Shown: positions 1 through 6,435 of the stretch, one piece after another
Numbering within the stretch: the stretch's first letter is position 1
Layout: every line of letters begins with the position of its first letter
Assembly (NCBI GenBank): GCA_032906705.1
Contig: JAJTZC010000030.1
Location: 1 to 15,826, forward strand
Origin: DASPPF01 sp032906705
GTDB taxonomy: Archaea > Thermoproteota > Nitrososphaeria > Nitrososphaerales > Gagatemarchaeaceae
Direction: 5' to 3'
DNA length: 15,826 nucleotides
The notes under the pieces: generated by a model
Seen by the model: only the letters and a program-made list of their open reading frames with translations
What the model was told of the DNA's origin: nothing
The model's database searches: none
Position numbers and translations under genes: made by a program

Positions 1-1150
1 TCTCCAGGAAATTGCTCGGCACAAAAAGTGTTTGGAACCTCGCCCGACCCTCTCGCGCCAGTGACATGGCGACCGGGTGGGATGACAGCTGCTCGACGCT
101 TGCGACCTTGCGCAGCAGTTCATCAGCCCCGCCCGTAACAGAAGTAACCTTCTCGACCAAGGGGGTTCCATAGGTCAGGGTTCCTGTCTTATCGAAGATC
201 ACGACCCGGCCCTTGCCTATCTGTTCAATCGCCGCCCCACTCTTGACTATGATGCCCTCTTTGGCGGCTCGGTTAACCCCGCTGATTACTGCCAGAGGCG
301 TGGCGAGGATGAGCGGGCAGGGCGTGGCCACCACGAGGACAGCGAGCAGCGCATCAAGGCTCCCGACCACGAGCCAGCTGAATCCGGCGACCGCCAGGGT
401 GACAGGGGTGAACCACACTGCATACCGGTCGGCGAGCCTCTGGATCGGCGGCTTCTCTTGCTCTGCTTTTCTCACCATGTCGACGATCTTGGAGTATTGG
501 CTGTCCGCGCTGGCCTTCCCGGCCTTCATTTCGAAGGGGGCGCCGGCGTTGATGCTCCCGCTAAGCAGGGTCTCTCCCCTCGACTTGCTCCGGGGAAGCG
601 GTTCGCCGGTCAGAGCAGATTCGTCGACCTCGGCCTGGTCGCTGCTCACCGACCCGTCCACCGGAATCAAGTCTCCAGGCCTGACCACGACCGTGTCTCC
701 GACCGCGACCTCGGTCACCTTGACCTCTTCGATCAAATCTCCCTTCCTGCGTCGCGCGATTCTGGGCGCCCGGGCGATGAGCTCGTCGAGGGACGACGAT
801 GCTCTCCTGAAGCCGTAGTCGTCGATCGCCTCGCCTCCCGTCTGCATCAGCACGATGATCACGCCAGCGAACGCCTCGTCCGTGAGCACTGCCGTGACGA
901 TGGCAAGCATCGCGACGACGTCGGCCGCGAACTTTCCTCGCAGCATTCCTCGCAGTGTGTGATAGACTACCGGTGTTCCTCCGATGACTAGCGTACCGTA
1001 CCAAATCCACCTCGCCCATTCGGCTCGTCCAAGCACTAGGGCCACCAACCCACCGGCAACCAGCCCCACGAGCGCGAAGACCGGGACAGGATAGCCTCGA
1101 AGGACGCCACCGCGTCTCAGCCATCCGAGGGCTACCCTTGGCCTAGGCAA
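1..1150 (-). CDS. Heavy-metal translocating P1B-type ATPase (C-terminal part outside window)
   Basis: Membrane pump that exports or imports a transition metal using ATP. The minus-strand frame is open from 1150 to the window edge, about 383 codons. Seen in order: hydrophobic N-terminal helices; the actuator-domain motif VDESALTGEP with the dephosphorylation TGEP; the transmembrane metal motif ATPCPLILATP, with the Cys at about residue 278; the phosphorylation motif IFDKTGTLT, with Asp about residue 320; and an HP motif (SSHPVA) in the nucleotide domain, after which the window ends. The Cys-to-Asp spacing is normal for P1B pumps. There is no N-terminal CxxC metal-binding domain. TPC, rather than CPC or SPC, is a minor signature linked in the literature to the P1B-5 (Ni/Fe, Nia-like) group, but substrate cannot be fixed from this alone. 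TTG at 1150 is the only start just after an in-frame TGA; the first ATG lies much further in, near 955, so the start is uncertain. Confidence 0.88.
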   Translation of the reverse strand, partial: MPRPRVALGWLRRGGVLRGYPVPVFALVGLVAGGLVALVLGRAEWARWIWYGTLVIGGTPVVYHTLRGMLRGKFAADVVAMLAIVTAVLTDEAFAGVIIVLMQTGGEAIDDYGFRRASSSLDELIARAPRIARRRKGDLIEEVKVTEVAVGDTVVVRPGDLIPVDGSVSSDQAEVDESALTGEPLPRSKSRGETLLSGSINAGAPFEMKAGKASADSQYSKIVDMVRKAEQEKPPIQRLADRYAVWFTPVTLAVAGFSWLVVGSLDALLAVLVVATPCPLILATPLAVISGVNRAAKEGIIVKSGAAIEQIGKGRVVIFDKTGTLTYGTPLVEKVTSVTGGADELLRKVASVEQLSSHPVAMSLAREGRARFQTLFVPSNFLE

Positions 1151-1170
1151 ACCCTGTCACGGCCATCTTC

Positions 1171-1302
1171 GTGTGGATATTAGAGAGAAACCCGATTCTC
1201 AAGATTGAGAAAACATTCCCATTCCTGAGGTTCGAGACGAGGATTCGGAACCCTGAGATGATGGCCAAGGCGCTTGAGGCTGGGTTCATGAAGGCGGGAT
1301 GA
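1171..1302 (+). CDS. Small unrecognised reading frame, possible gene remnant
   Basis: A 43-codon frame begins at GTG 1171 and ends in TGA at 1300-1302. The frame is open back to a TAG at 1144, so it could also be the tail of a decayed gene. The peptide is protein-like: an amphipathic stretch with many charged residues, including TFPFLRFETR and NPEMMAKALEAGF. I do not recognise it. It sits divergently beside the P-type ATPase and has no clear ribosome site or TATA element. It may be a real small protein, a pseudogene fragment or chance; confidence is low. Confidence 0.25.
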   Translation: MWILERNPILKIEKTFPFLRFETRIRNPEMMAKALEAGFMKAG

Positions 1303-1389
1303 AGACCCTCTGCCTAGATGCGAGAGACGTTGCCGCCGAATCGCCGTGGCATTTTGACTTGATTTGCCTCGGCGCCCTACAAGAGCACA

Positions 1390-1406
1390 GACGACTTTAC
1401 GTCGTC
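1390..1406 (-). terminator. Hairpin around the stop codon of the membrane-protein gene
   Basis: Perfect 6-bp stem GACGAC/GTCGTC with a 5-nt loop that contains the TAA stop of the minus-strand gene. No U tract follows. It may help terminate transcription or protect the 3' end; the function is inferred only from position. Confidence 0.3.
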
Positions 1407-1822
1407 CGCGAGGTTGACATGTACGCTGATGCAGACTTGCTCAGCAGGAGGCCTAGGGTAACCAGCTGTACGACGACGTTGATCGGAACAAGCACTATTC
1501 CAGCGCCAAATAGCGTGCTGATCGCCCCCAGCTGGCCGCTCAGTACGCCGTCAATGAGGGCGTAGACGAGATCCACAACCCCGAAGGTGACCCACGCCAT
1601 CGCCAGGCCATAGCGTCTCGTCCCGGGCTTCCCAAGCAAATACCAGACTGGAATCGCTGTGAGGCCCGCCAGACCGTCCCCCACCGCGAAGAGTCCCGCC
1701 GTTGGCTGCAGCAATCCGCTCTGTATCCCCGAGAAGAGGTAGAGCCCGGCGAACCTTGTTAGCTCAATCAAGACGAGTATCCTCGCATACTTCAGAGCGC
1801 TGGGGAGCGCCTCCCTCGGCAT
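1397..1822 (-). CDS. Small multi-pass membrane protein, unknown function
   Basis: A 141-residue protein from ATG 1822 (MPREALPSALKYA). It has about four hydrophobic helices separated by short loops: roughly residues 12-32, 38-58, 68-90 and 95-125. Few charged residues lie within the helices, and no catalytic motif is visible. The frame continues upstream to 1906, but that extension would run into the divergent regulator and lacks hydrophobic or conserved character. ATG 1822 also lies about 33 nt from a TATA-like element (TTTGTATA on the minus strand). The gene is divergent from an HxlR regulator only about 50 bp away, which makes it a natural target of that regulator. I do not recognise the family. 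The stop codon TAA lies in the loop of a 6-bp hairpin. Confidence 0.72.
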   Translation of the reverse strand: MPREALPSALKYARILVLIELTRFAGLYLFSGIQSGLLQPTAGLFAVGDGLAGLTAIPVWYLLGKPGTRRYGLAMAWVTFGVVDLVYALIDGVLSGQLGAISTLFGAGIVLVPINVVVQLVTLGLLLSKSASAYMSTSRTT

Positions 1823-1850
1823 TGACCCGGGGCTTGTATTCGTGGAGCAC

Positions 1851-1873
1851 CTATACAAAAGGAAGCTATTAAA
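1851..1873. promoter_or_regulatory. Divergent promoter region between membrane protein and HxlR regulator
   Basis: Two AT-rich TATA-like elements lie in the short divergent spacer. TTTGTATA on the minus strand (about 1851-1858) is about 33 nt from ATG 1822. TATTAAA on the plus strand (1867-1873) is about 31 nt from an in-frame TTG at 1901 in the HxlR gene. The arrangement suggests a regulator that controls itself and its neighbour. No clear operator repeat was found. Confidence 0.4.
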
Positions 1874-2317
1874 GTGCCAGCTAACAGGTCTGTAAGCGGC
1901 TTGCAAGAAGGGGAGTTCCTCAAATCGCTCCAGGATTACACGAATCTGAGCGGGTGCCCCATAGCTACGGGTTTCAAGATACTCGGGAAGAGGTGGACGA
2001 TCGAGATCATTCGCGAGATCCTACTTGGCAGCGTGAAGTTCAATGGGATTCACAGGGCGGTGCCGGGAATCAACCCGCGGATGCTGTCCCTGCGGCTGAA
2101 GGAGCTGGTGGATCACGGTCTGGTGAAGAGAACCGTCTCCGCCGGCACCCCCGTCGATATCCGGTACTCACTTACCAAATCAGGACAGGACCTGATTCCT
2201 GTCATGTTCGCGATGGCAAAGTTTTCGATGAAGAACTTTCCTGAGATGGTTTTCCGCGACGGTAGCGACCGGACGCCAGAGCAAGTGCTACGGGAAATTG
2301 GGGTGAGCAAGAAGTAG
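1874..2317 (+). CDS. HxlR-family winged-helix transcriptional regulator
   Basis: DNA-binding regulator of the HxlR/MarR-like group. The family signature begins at about residue 28, with CPIATGFKILGKRWTIEII, followed by the recognition region GINPRMLSLRLKELVDHGLV and a wing ending in DIRYSLTKSGQDL. The N-terminal Cys sits where redox or aldehyde-sensing HxlR proteins carry their conserved Cys, but sensing here is inference. The longest frame starts at GTG 1874 (147 aa). An in-frame TTG at 1901 (138 aa) fits the TATA-like element at 1867-1873 better. Its C-terminus, after about residue 110, is longer than the minimal domain and rich in charged residues. It is divergent from a small membrane protein, a likely target. 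A hairpin follows the stop codon. Confidence 0.88.
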   Translation: MPANRSVSGLQEGEFLKSLQDYTNLSGCPIATGFKILGKRWTIEIIREILLGSVKFNGIHRAVPGINPRMLSLRLKELVDHGLVKRTVSAGTPVDIRYSLTKSGQDLIPVMFAMAKFSMKNFPEMVFRDGSDRTPEQVLREIGVSKK

Positions 2318-2318
2318 A

Positions 2319-2334
2319 AGCTGGGCGTCCAGCT
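2319..2334 (+). terminator. Hairpin 2 nt after the HxlR stop codon
   Basis: Perfect 6-bp stem AGCTGG/CCAGCT with a GCGT loop begins one nucleotide after the TAG at 2315-2317. A second weaker pairing, CCGAG (2350-2354) with CTCGG (2369-2373), follows. No U tract is present, so calling it a terminator is inference. Confidence 0.3.
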
Positions 2335-2456
2335 CTCTGATCCGTCGCCCCGAGGGAAAACCGATTCTCTCGGCGCGCTCATGACCCCTCCCAAATCCTC
2401 CTTCAGGCTACGTGGTGCTTTTACCGTCTGAAAGGTTAAATTGTCAGAGGCCATCA

Positions 2457-2969
2457 ATGTCCAGCAAGTTGCAACAGGCTGCTTGGCGGTTGATTCTCCC
2501 AGAGATTCGTACGATAGTGAAGGAGGAGGTGAGCTCTCAAATCTCGGGCGTGAAGGGGGAGATGAACGGGCTGAGGGGCGAGATAGACGGCCTGAGAACC
2601 GAGATGAACGGCGAATTCAAAGTTGTCCATTCCGAAATCAGGCGACTCGACGACAGAATTGATGGCGTAGGGAAGCGACTCGATGAGAAGATNNNNNNNN
2701 NNNNNNNNNNNNNNNNNNNNNNNNNNNNNNNNNNNNNNNNNNNNNNNNNNNNNNNNNNNNNNNNNNNNNNNNNNNNNNNNNNNNNNNNNNNNCGACTCGA
2801 TGAGAAGATCGAGGGAGTAGGAAAGCGACTGGATGAGAAGATCGAGGCGGTTGGAAAGGGCCTCGGCGAGCGAATCGACGGGCTGGACAAGCGGCTCGAC
2901 GTTGTGCAAAGGCTCGCGGTTGTGGAAGCGAAGCTCAAGGAATACGAACAGAAGCAGCAGCGAGAGTAG
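2457..2969 (+). CDS. Coiled-coil protein with 11-residue repeats, interrupted by an assembly gap
   Basis: Soluble, highly charged coiled-coil protein of unknown function. It starts at ATG 2457 (MSSKLQQAAW); an upstream GTG at 2412 in the same frame gives an extension of no obvious character. There are no membrane segments. After an N-terminal helix (about residues 1-40), it becomes a run of 11-residue units of the type RLDEKIEGVGK. Hydrophobic residues are spaced as in an undecad or heptad coiled coil. It ends in VVEAKLKEYEQKQQRE. The 100-N run falls inside the repeats, so the true length is unknown. The frame closes across the placeholder because 100 and any whole number of missing 33-bp units leave the same remainder. 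Such proteins are often structural or adaptor-like; no partner is indicated by the neighbours. Confidence 0.75.
   Translation: MSSKLQQAAWRLILPEIRTIVKEEVSSQISGVKGEMNGLRGEIDGLRTEMNGEFKVVHSEIRRLDDRIDGVGKRLDEKXXXXXXXXXXXXXXXXXXXXXXXXXXXXXXXXXXRLDEKIEGVGKRLDEKIEAVGKGLGERIDGLDKRLDVVQRLAVVEAKLKEYEQKQQRE
2643..2891 (+). repeat. 33-bp in-frame tandem repeat encoding 11-residue coiled-coil units
   Basis: Units begin at 2643, 2676, 2793, 2826 and 2859, each 33 bp. The central units share CGACTCGATGAGAAGAT exactly; the outer ones are diverged (LDDRIDGVGK at the start, LGERIDGLDK at the end). Central identity and edge divergence are what recent unit duplication would leave, and would also explain why the assembly broke here. 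Confidence 0.85.
2693..2792. other. Assembly gap (100 N placeholder)
   Basis: Exactly 100 Ns, the usual placeholder for a gap of unknown size. The flanking repeat starts (2676 and 2793) are 117 bp apart, which is not a multiple of 33. The real gap should therefore be 33k minus 17 bases (16, 49, 82, 115 and so on) if the repeat phase is kept. Confidence 0.97.
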
Positions 2970-3025
2970 TCGGGAAGCTGCAGCTAGTCGATTCGGGAGG
3001 AAGAATCAGGCCGACTAACGCCAGA

Positions 3026-3139
3026 CTACTTCGCTTCCCAGGTCCTCCAGTCGCCATCTCGGGCCCCGTGGACATTGAGGATGTGCGCCTTCAGCTCGCC
3101 AGGGCCCTCGCACACAAAACCGCAATAGCACTCTTTCAT
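3026..3139 (-). CDS. Mini zinc-finger protein (37 aa)
   Basis: A tiny protein from ATG 3139 to TAG 3026-3028. Cysteines are at residues 4, 6 and 10 and histidines at 19 and 24. The stretch CGF...ELKAHILNVH matches the second half of a C2H2 finger: the second Cys, 12 residues, His, 4 residues, His. The first half is compact (C-x-C, with an extra Cys10) rather than C-x2-C, so the exact Zn ligands are uncertain. A basic and aromatic tail (DWRTWEAK) follows. Stand-alone small zinc fingers are common in archaea and may bind DNA, RNA or proteins. A TATA-like TATTACTTA on the minus strand (3169-3177) lies about 34 nt upstream of ATG, or about 25 nt from an in-frame TTG at 3148. It is divergent from the DUF1684 gene. 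Confidence 0.62.
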   Translation of the reverse strand: MKECYCGFVCEGPGELKAHILNVHGARDGDWRTWEAK

Positions 3140-3241
3140 CGCAGCCGCCAAGGGCCTTGCGGGCCTGCTAAGTAATACCGTTTTCCCAAGCAGGCTGGAC
3201 CTCGGAAAGGTTCATGTTTGGGCCCTTGGGATTGACTTGGC

Positions 3242-3787
3242 ATGACACCAGAGGATGTCGATACTTGGAAACGGGCGCTCATCAAGTTCAGGCAGAAGAA
3301 AGACGAGTTCTTCGGGAGCGACCACGACTCCCCCCTTGGGCATGGTGCGTCCGGGGCGTTTCGTGGCCTGAGGTACTTTGAGCCCGACCCCGCTCTAAGA
3401 CTCGAGGTAAAGCTCCAGAGGTACCCCAACCTGTCAAGCGTAATCATGACAACAAGCAAGGGAACGCGACAGCTCTTCAACAAGGTCGGCTACTTCGAAT
3501 TGGTCATCGGCGGCCAGGCGGCGCGACTCCAAGCCTACCAGTCGGCGGAGAGGGAGGACGCGAGCATATTCGTGCCCTTCAGGGATGCCACGTCGGGGAA
3601 CGAGAGCTACGGCGCGGCGCGGTACCTCGACCTTGAGGTCGAACACAACGACGAATACGCGGTAGACTTCAACTATGCCTACAACCCTTACTGCGCATAC
3701 AGCGACGACTACCTGTGCCCGCTCCCGCCGAGGGAGAACTGGTTGCCCGTCCCCATCCCCGCGGGCGAGAAGAAGTACCACGACTAA
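3242..3787 (+). CDS. DUF1684 family protein
   Basis: A 181-residue soluble protein with the hallmark C-terminal half of DUF1684. The motif GAARYLDLEV is followed by AVDFNYAYNPYCAY (about residues 139-152), then the YLCPLPP and PIPAGEK motifs. The N-terminal part (WKRALIKFRQKKDEFF...DHDSPL) matches the family's usual opening, in which an acidic/His segment precedes the first beta strands. The biochemical role of the family is not established; members are found in bacteria and archaea. There is no signal peptide or membrane segment. ATG 3242 is chosen because upstream ATGs are out of frame. It is divergent from the mini zinc-finger gene about 100 bp away. A hairpin overlaps its stop codon. Confidence 0.85.
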   Translation: MTPEDVDTWKRALIKFRQKKDEFFGSDHDSPLGHGASGAFRGLRYFEPDPALRLEVKLQRYPNLSSVIMTTSKGTRQLFNKVGYFELVIGGQAARLQAYQSAEREDASIFVPFRDATSGNESYGAARYLDLEVEHNDEYAVDFNYAYNPYCAYSDDYLCPLPPRENWLPVPIPAGEKKYHD

Positions 3788-3805
3788 CTTCGACTGCGCG
3801 AAGTT
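3786..3805 (+). terminator. Hairpin overlapping the DUF1684 stop codon
   Basis: Perfect 7-bp stem AACTTCG/CGAAGTT with a 6-nt loop. It starts inside the TAA stop (3785-3787) and is followed by TTGCTC, so only a very weak T run. Confidence 0.35.
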
Positions 3806-3888
3806 TGCTCGATGCGCTCACTCCGTATGTGGGGCGATGCCGACTGGATTCGGTCTCGGCCGGCCGTGGAGACTCGAAGGACATTCAC

Positions 3889-3896
3889 CTTAATTA
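3889..3896 (+). promoter_or_regulatory. TATA-like element for the ECF S component / epimerase pair
   Basis: CTTAATTA lies about 29 nt before an in-frame TTG (3922) and about 38 nt before ATG 3931. It would drive the two-gene unit 3931-5254. The rest of the 134-bp spacer (3788-3921) holds only the hairpin at its left end. Confidence 0.4.
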
Positions 3897-3930
3897 GATT
3901 CAACAGGCACACTGAAGTTCATTGTCGGGA

Positions 3931-4533
3931 ATGCCCAGGTTCTCCCGAAACCAGCTCCTCCTCCTCGTCGCGATAGGAATCCTGACTCCTCTTGTCAACG
4001 AGCGCATCGAACGGCTCCTCCCTCAGCTCTTCTACAGCTTCCGCGGTACAGTCAACATCTTCGACTTCACTGGAGGCCCGCTGAACAGCGACCTCCTGAT
4101 CGCTTGGGAGGAATATGGTGCCGTCCTCGCCGGATACCTGGTCCGCAAGCCTGGGGCTGCAACGATAGCAATGACTGTTAACGGCATCCTCCAGGTCTTC
4201 GTGAACGGGAGCACCTTTCCGCACATCTTCTATGGGGTGACAGGAGTGGGGGCCGATCTGGGTTACGCTGCGTTCAGGTACAGGCGCTACGACGTACTCG
4301 CAGTACTCCTCGCGGGAGTCGCCAGCCAGTTCTTCTGGATACCCTACTCCTACGGAATGCACACAGTCTTGGCGGTGTACGGCCTCTCGTTCGTGCCGGG
4401 CGACCTGTTGGTGCGCTTCATAGGAGGCGCGGTGGGGAATGGCATTTTCGGCGGCCTGCTCGGTTTCATCCTCGTAAGGTCCGCGCGTCTAGTTAGGGCG
4501 AAGTTGACCTCGGGAAAGAGCCCGAAGGGCTAG
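3931..4533 (+). CDS. YkoE-like ECF transporter substrate-binding (S) component
   Basis: Integral membrane protein of about 200 residues with five to six hydrophobic helices. The conserved motif GYLVRKPGAATIAMTVNGILQ (about residues 69-89) is characteristic of the YkoE family, S components of thiamine/hydroxymethylpyrimidine-type energy-coupling-factor transporters. The following YGVTGVGADLGYAAFRYRRY matches too. S components bind the vitamin and rely on a shared EcfA/EcfA'/EcfT module; none is encoded here. Substrate assignment to thiamine or its precursor is by family only. ATG 3931 is chosen; TTG 3922 in the same frame adds three residues and fits the TATA distance slightly better. Only 10 bp separate it from the epimerase gene, so they are probably co-transcribed. 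Confidence 0.78.
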   Translation: MPRFSRNQLLLLVAIGILTPLVNERIERLLPQLFYSFRGTVNIFDFTGGPLNSDLLIAWEEYGAVLAGYLVRKPGAATIAMTVNGILQVFVNGSTFPHIFYGVTGVGADLGYAAFRYRRYDVLAVLLAGVASQFFWIPYSYGMHTVLAVYGLSFVPGDLLVRFIGGAVGNGIFGGLLGFILVRSARLVRAKLTSGKSPKG

Positions 4534-4543
4534 AGGGGTTCAG

Positions 4544-5254
4544 ATGAAGCTCGTCAAAGGAATCGCGTACCTGACAGCGGAGGAGATGCGCCAACTCGAT
4601 GAGACAGCCACACAGGACTTCGGAGTAGACGTTCTCTCGCTGATGGAAAACGCAGGCGTGGCGACCGCGTCCATCGCAAAGGAGATGCTTGGGGGAGACC
4701 CAAGGGGCAAAAGCGTGGCGTGCCTCGCCGGAAAAGGGAACAACGGTGGCGACGGCCTTGTCGCGACGAGGCACCTTTCCAACTGGGGGGCTGACGTCTC
4801 TGTGATTCTCGCGGCACGTCCAGACGAACTCGAGGGCGTGCCTGCGAAGCAGTTCTCCACTATGAGGTCGTCGGGAGCCAAGGTCCTGACATCGAATGCT
4901 GAATTGGGCGGTTACGACCTTTTGCTAGATGCGCTGATGGGCTACAATGCAAGGGGCGACCCAAGGGAGCCAATCGCAGGTCTGATCAGGAAAGCCAACG
5001 CATCCGGCGTCCCCATACTCGCGGTCGACCTGCCATCGGGCTTGGAGCCCACCACCGGAGCGCCGAACGACCCGTGCATCATTGCGAAAGCCACCGTCAC
5101 CCTGGCCCTGCCGAAGACCGGCTTTCTGAACCCGAAGTCGAAGAAGTTCACGGGGCAGCTTTACCTCGCGGACATCTCAATCCCTCGAGCCCTGTATCGA
5201 CGATACCGGGCGGTGCCTCCATTCGCCAAAGACGCAATCATCAGGCTCGCATGA
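4544..5254 (+). CDS. nnrE: NAD(P)H-hydrate epimerase (YjeF N-terminal domain, stand-alone)
   Basis: Epimerises the R form of damaged NAD(P)H hydrate to the S form, which a separate ATP/ADP-dependent dehydratase restores to NAD(P)H; cytosolic. At 236 residues it is the epimerase domain alone, without the C-terminal dehydratase found in the bacterial and many archaeal fusions. Seen: MENAG (34-38), the dinucleotide-binding loop AGKGNNGGDGLVATRHL (62-78), DALMGY (about 129-134) and VDLPSGLEPTTG. In the last motif the usual Asp (PSGxD), a cation/active-site residue, is Glu; this is a conservative change. The start is well supported by a GAGGGG ribosome site before ATG 4544. It is the second gene after the YkoE-like transporter gene. 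Confidence 0.9.
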   Translation: MKLVKGIAYLTAEEMRQLDETATQDFGVDVLSLMENAGVATASIAKEMLGGDPRGKSVACLAGKGNNGGDGLVATRHLSNWGADVSVILAARPDELEGVPAKQFSTMRSSGAKVLTSNAELGGYDLLLDALMGYNARGDPREPIAGLIRKANASGVPILAVDLPSGLEPTTGAPNDPCIIAKATVTLALPKTGFLNPKSKKFTGQLYLADISIPRALYRRYRAVPPFAKDAIIRLA

Positions 5255-5282
5255 CTCTCGTCCGGGAGGCGACGATACCGGG

Positions 5283-5289
5283 TTAATAT
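5283..5289 (+). promoter_or_regulatory. TATA box of the adenosine deaminase gene
   Basis: TTAATAT is centred 27 nt before ATG 5313, the spacing expected for a leaderless archaeal transcript beginning at or next to the start codon. It gives the deaminase its own promoter despite the short distance from the epimerase gene. Confidence 0.6.
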
Positions 5290-5312
5290 CACTCTCCGGC
5301 TGAAAGGCAGTA

Positions 5313-6374
5313 ATGGAGCCTCCCCTGGCTGTACTTGCCGCGCTCCCGAAGGCTGACCTCCACAGCCACATCGACGGGTCCGTTCCCATCAGGGAGCTCC
5401 TCCAGATAGCGAGGCTCCGAGGGAAGCAGCTTCTGACGCCGGAAGGCAAGGAACTCACCAGCGCGTCGAGCATCATGAGCTTCGTGAAGGGCTCAGGGTA
5501 TCATTCCATGCTGGACGAAATCGTGACTAGGTTCCACCCGATAACCGGTCTAATGCAGACGCAGGAGGTCCTCCGCGATGTCGGGATCGCCTACACGAAG
5601 GAGCTACGCGCCCACAACGTGGTCTACGCCGAAGGCCGCTTCGCGCCGCAGTACCACCTAAAGGAGGGCCTGACTTACGATGAGGTCATCCAGAGCATGC
5701 AGGAGGGACTCGCGGAGGGAAGCGAGCGTTTCGGTGTAAAGGTCAACCTGATAGTGGCGATCGGGAGGGAGTCGAACCAGAAGACGGCCGAGGAGGTCGC
5801 TCGCGCAGCTGCGCGCAACAAGGTCGTTGTGGCCCTGGACCTGGGCGGCCCCGAGGCAGGGAATCCGCCCGAGAGATTCAAGAGCGCATTCGATATCGCC
5901 ACGAGGGCTGGCCTGAAGAAGACAGTCCACGCGGGCGAGGGGGGCGAAAGCGCGGCACAGAACCTGAAGAACATCCGGACCGCCATCGCTACGCTGGGTG
6001 CTGACAGGCTCGGCCACGCAATCGACCTCGCAAAGGACGAAGAGCTCGTGCAGTTGGCCGCCTCAAGGCATGTGACCGTCGAGATGAACCCCACCTCGAA
6101 CAAGGTTCTCCAGAAGATACGGTCTCCAAGGGAACTCGGAATAGACCGTCTACTGGCGAAGGGCGTGCTGGTCACAGTGAACTCCGATGACCCGGCTCTC
6201 TGGCCCCGAGGAAGCCTCACAGAAGTGCTGTACGCCGTCTGCAGGGCCTACGGGTTTGGCATGGACACGGTCGACAATCTGGTTGCGAACTCATTCGATG
6301 GGGCATTCATCAACCAGGGGGAGAAGCAGGCGCTTCACGAAGCATACCTCGCGGCCAGAAAGACCCTCTCCTGA
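5313..6374 (+). CDS. add: Adenosine deaminase
   Basis: Zn-dependent amidohydrolase converting adenosine (or deoxyadenosine) to inosine in purine salvage; cytosolic. Its 353 residues match the family's length. The metal and catalytic residues line up with mouse ADA: HSH at H17/H19 (LHSHIDGS), HAGE with H206 and the proton-shuttling E209, H235 in RLGHAI, and D292/D293 in VNSDDPAL. EMNPTSN is also typical. It might instead act on a related purine (adenine or a modified adenosine), which motifs alone cannot exclude, but the HAGE and SDDP context favours adenosine. ATG 5313 is supported by the TATA box 27 nt upstream. It converges on the metallopeptidase-like gene. Confidence 0.92.
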   Translation: MEPPLAVLAALPKADLHSHIDGSVPIRELLQIARLRGKQLLTPEGKELTSASSIMSFVKGSGYHSMLDEIVTRFHPITGLMQTQEVLRDVGIAYTKELRAHNVVYAEGRFAPQYHLKEGLTYDEVIQSMQEGLAEGSERFGVKVNLIVAIGRESNQKTAEEVARAAARNKVVVALDLGGPEAGNPPERFKSAFDIATRAGLKKTVHAGEGGESAAQNLKNIRTAIATLGADRLGHAIDLAKDEELVQLAASRHVTVEMNPTSNKVLQKIRSPRELGIDRLLAKGVLVTVNSDDPALWPRGSLTEVLYAVCRAYGFGMDTVDNLVANSFDGAFINQGEKQALHEAYLAARKTLS

Positions 6375-6394
6375 GGGCCGCATAAAAGCGGTCC
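6375..6394. terminator. Hairpin between convergent deaminase and metallopeptidase genes
   Basis: The 7-bp stem GGGCCGC/GCGGTCC (one G-T pair) with loop ATAAAA begins directly after the TGA at 6372-6374. It is about 40 nt past the stop of the opposite gene, and on that strand the loop reads TTTTAT. It could serve both genes. Confidence 0.35.
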
Positions 6395-6435
6395 TTGCCG
6401 GGCCGACGGCCTGGGACCCCCGGACGTGCAATCCT

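Noticed and set aside
213..818. Long plus-strand open frame of 201 codons
   Set aside because: It is antisense to the P-type ATPase, whose frame holds the DKTG, TGEP and CPC-type motifs; the plus-strand product is low-complexity Ser/Thr-rich.
561..1124. Minus-strand frame of 187 codons with an Arg/Gly-rich product
   Set aside because: It is a shifted frame over the ATPase; the true frame lies on the same strand and carries the actuator motifs.
1299..1565. Plus-strand frame whose ATG overlaps the TGA of the small frame before it
   Set aside because: Most of it is antisense to the membrane-protein gene and its product has no protein-like pattern after the first 30 residues.
2643..2891. CRISPR array
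   Set aside because: The 33-bp units are head-to-tail without spacers and in frame in a coiled-coil protein; no cas genes are near.
5198..5282. 13-nt direct repeat CGACGATACCGGG at 5198-5210 and 5270-5282
   Set aside because: One copy is inside the epimerase coding region and one just after it; no mobile element or regulator logic fits, so it is probably chance or a small duplication.
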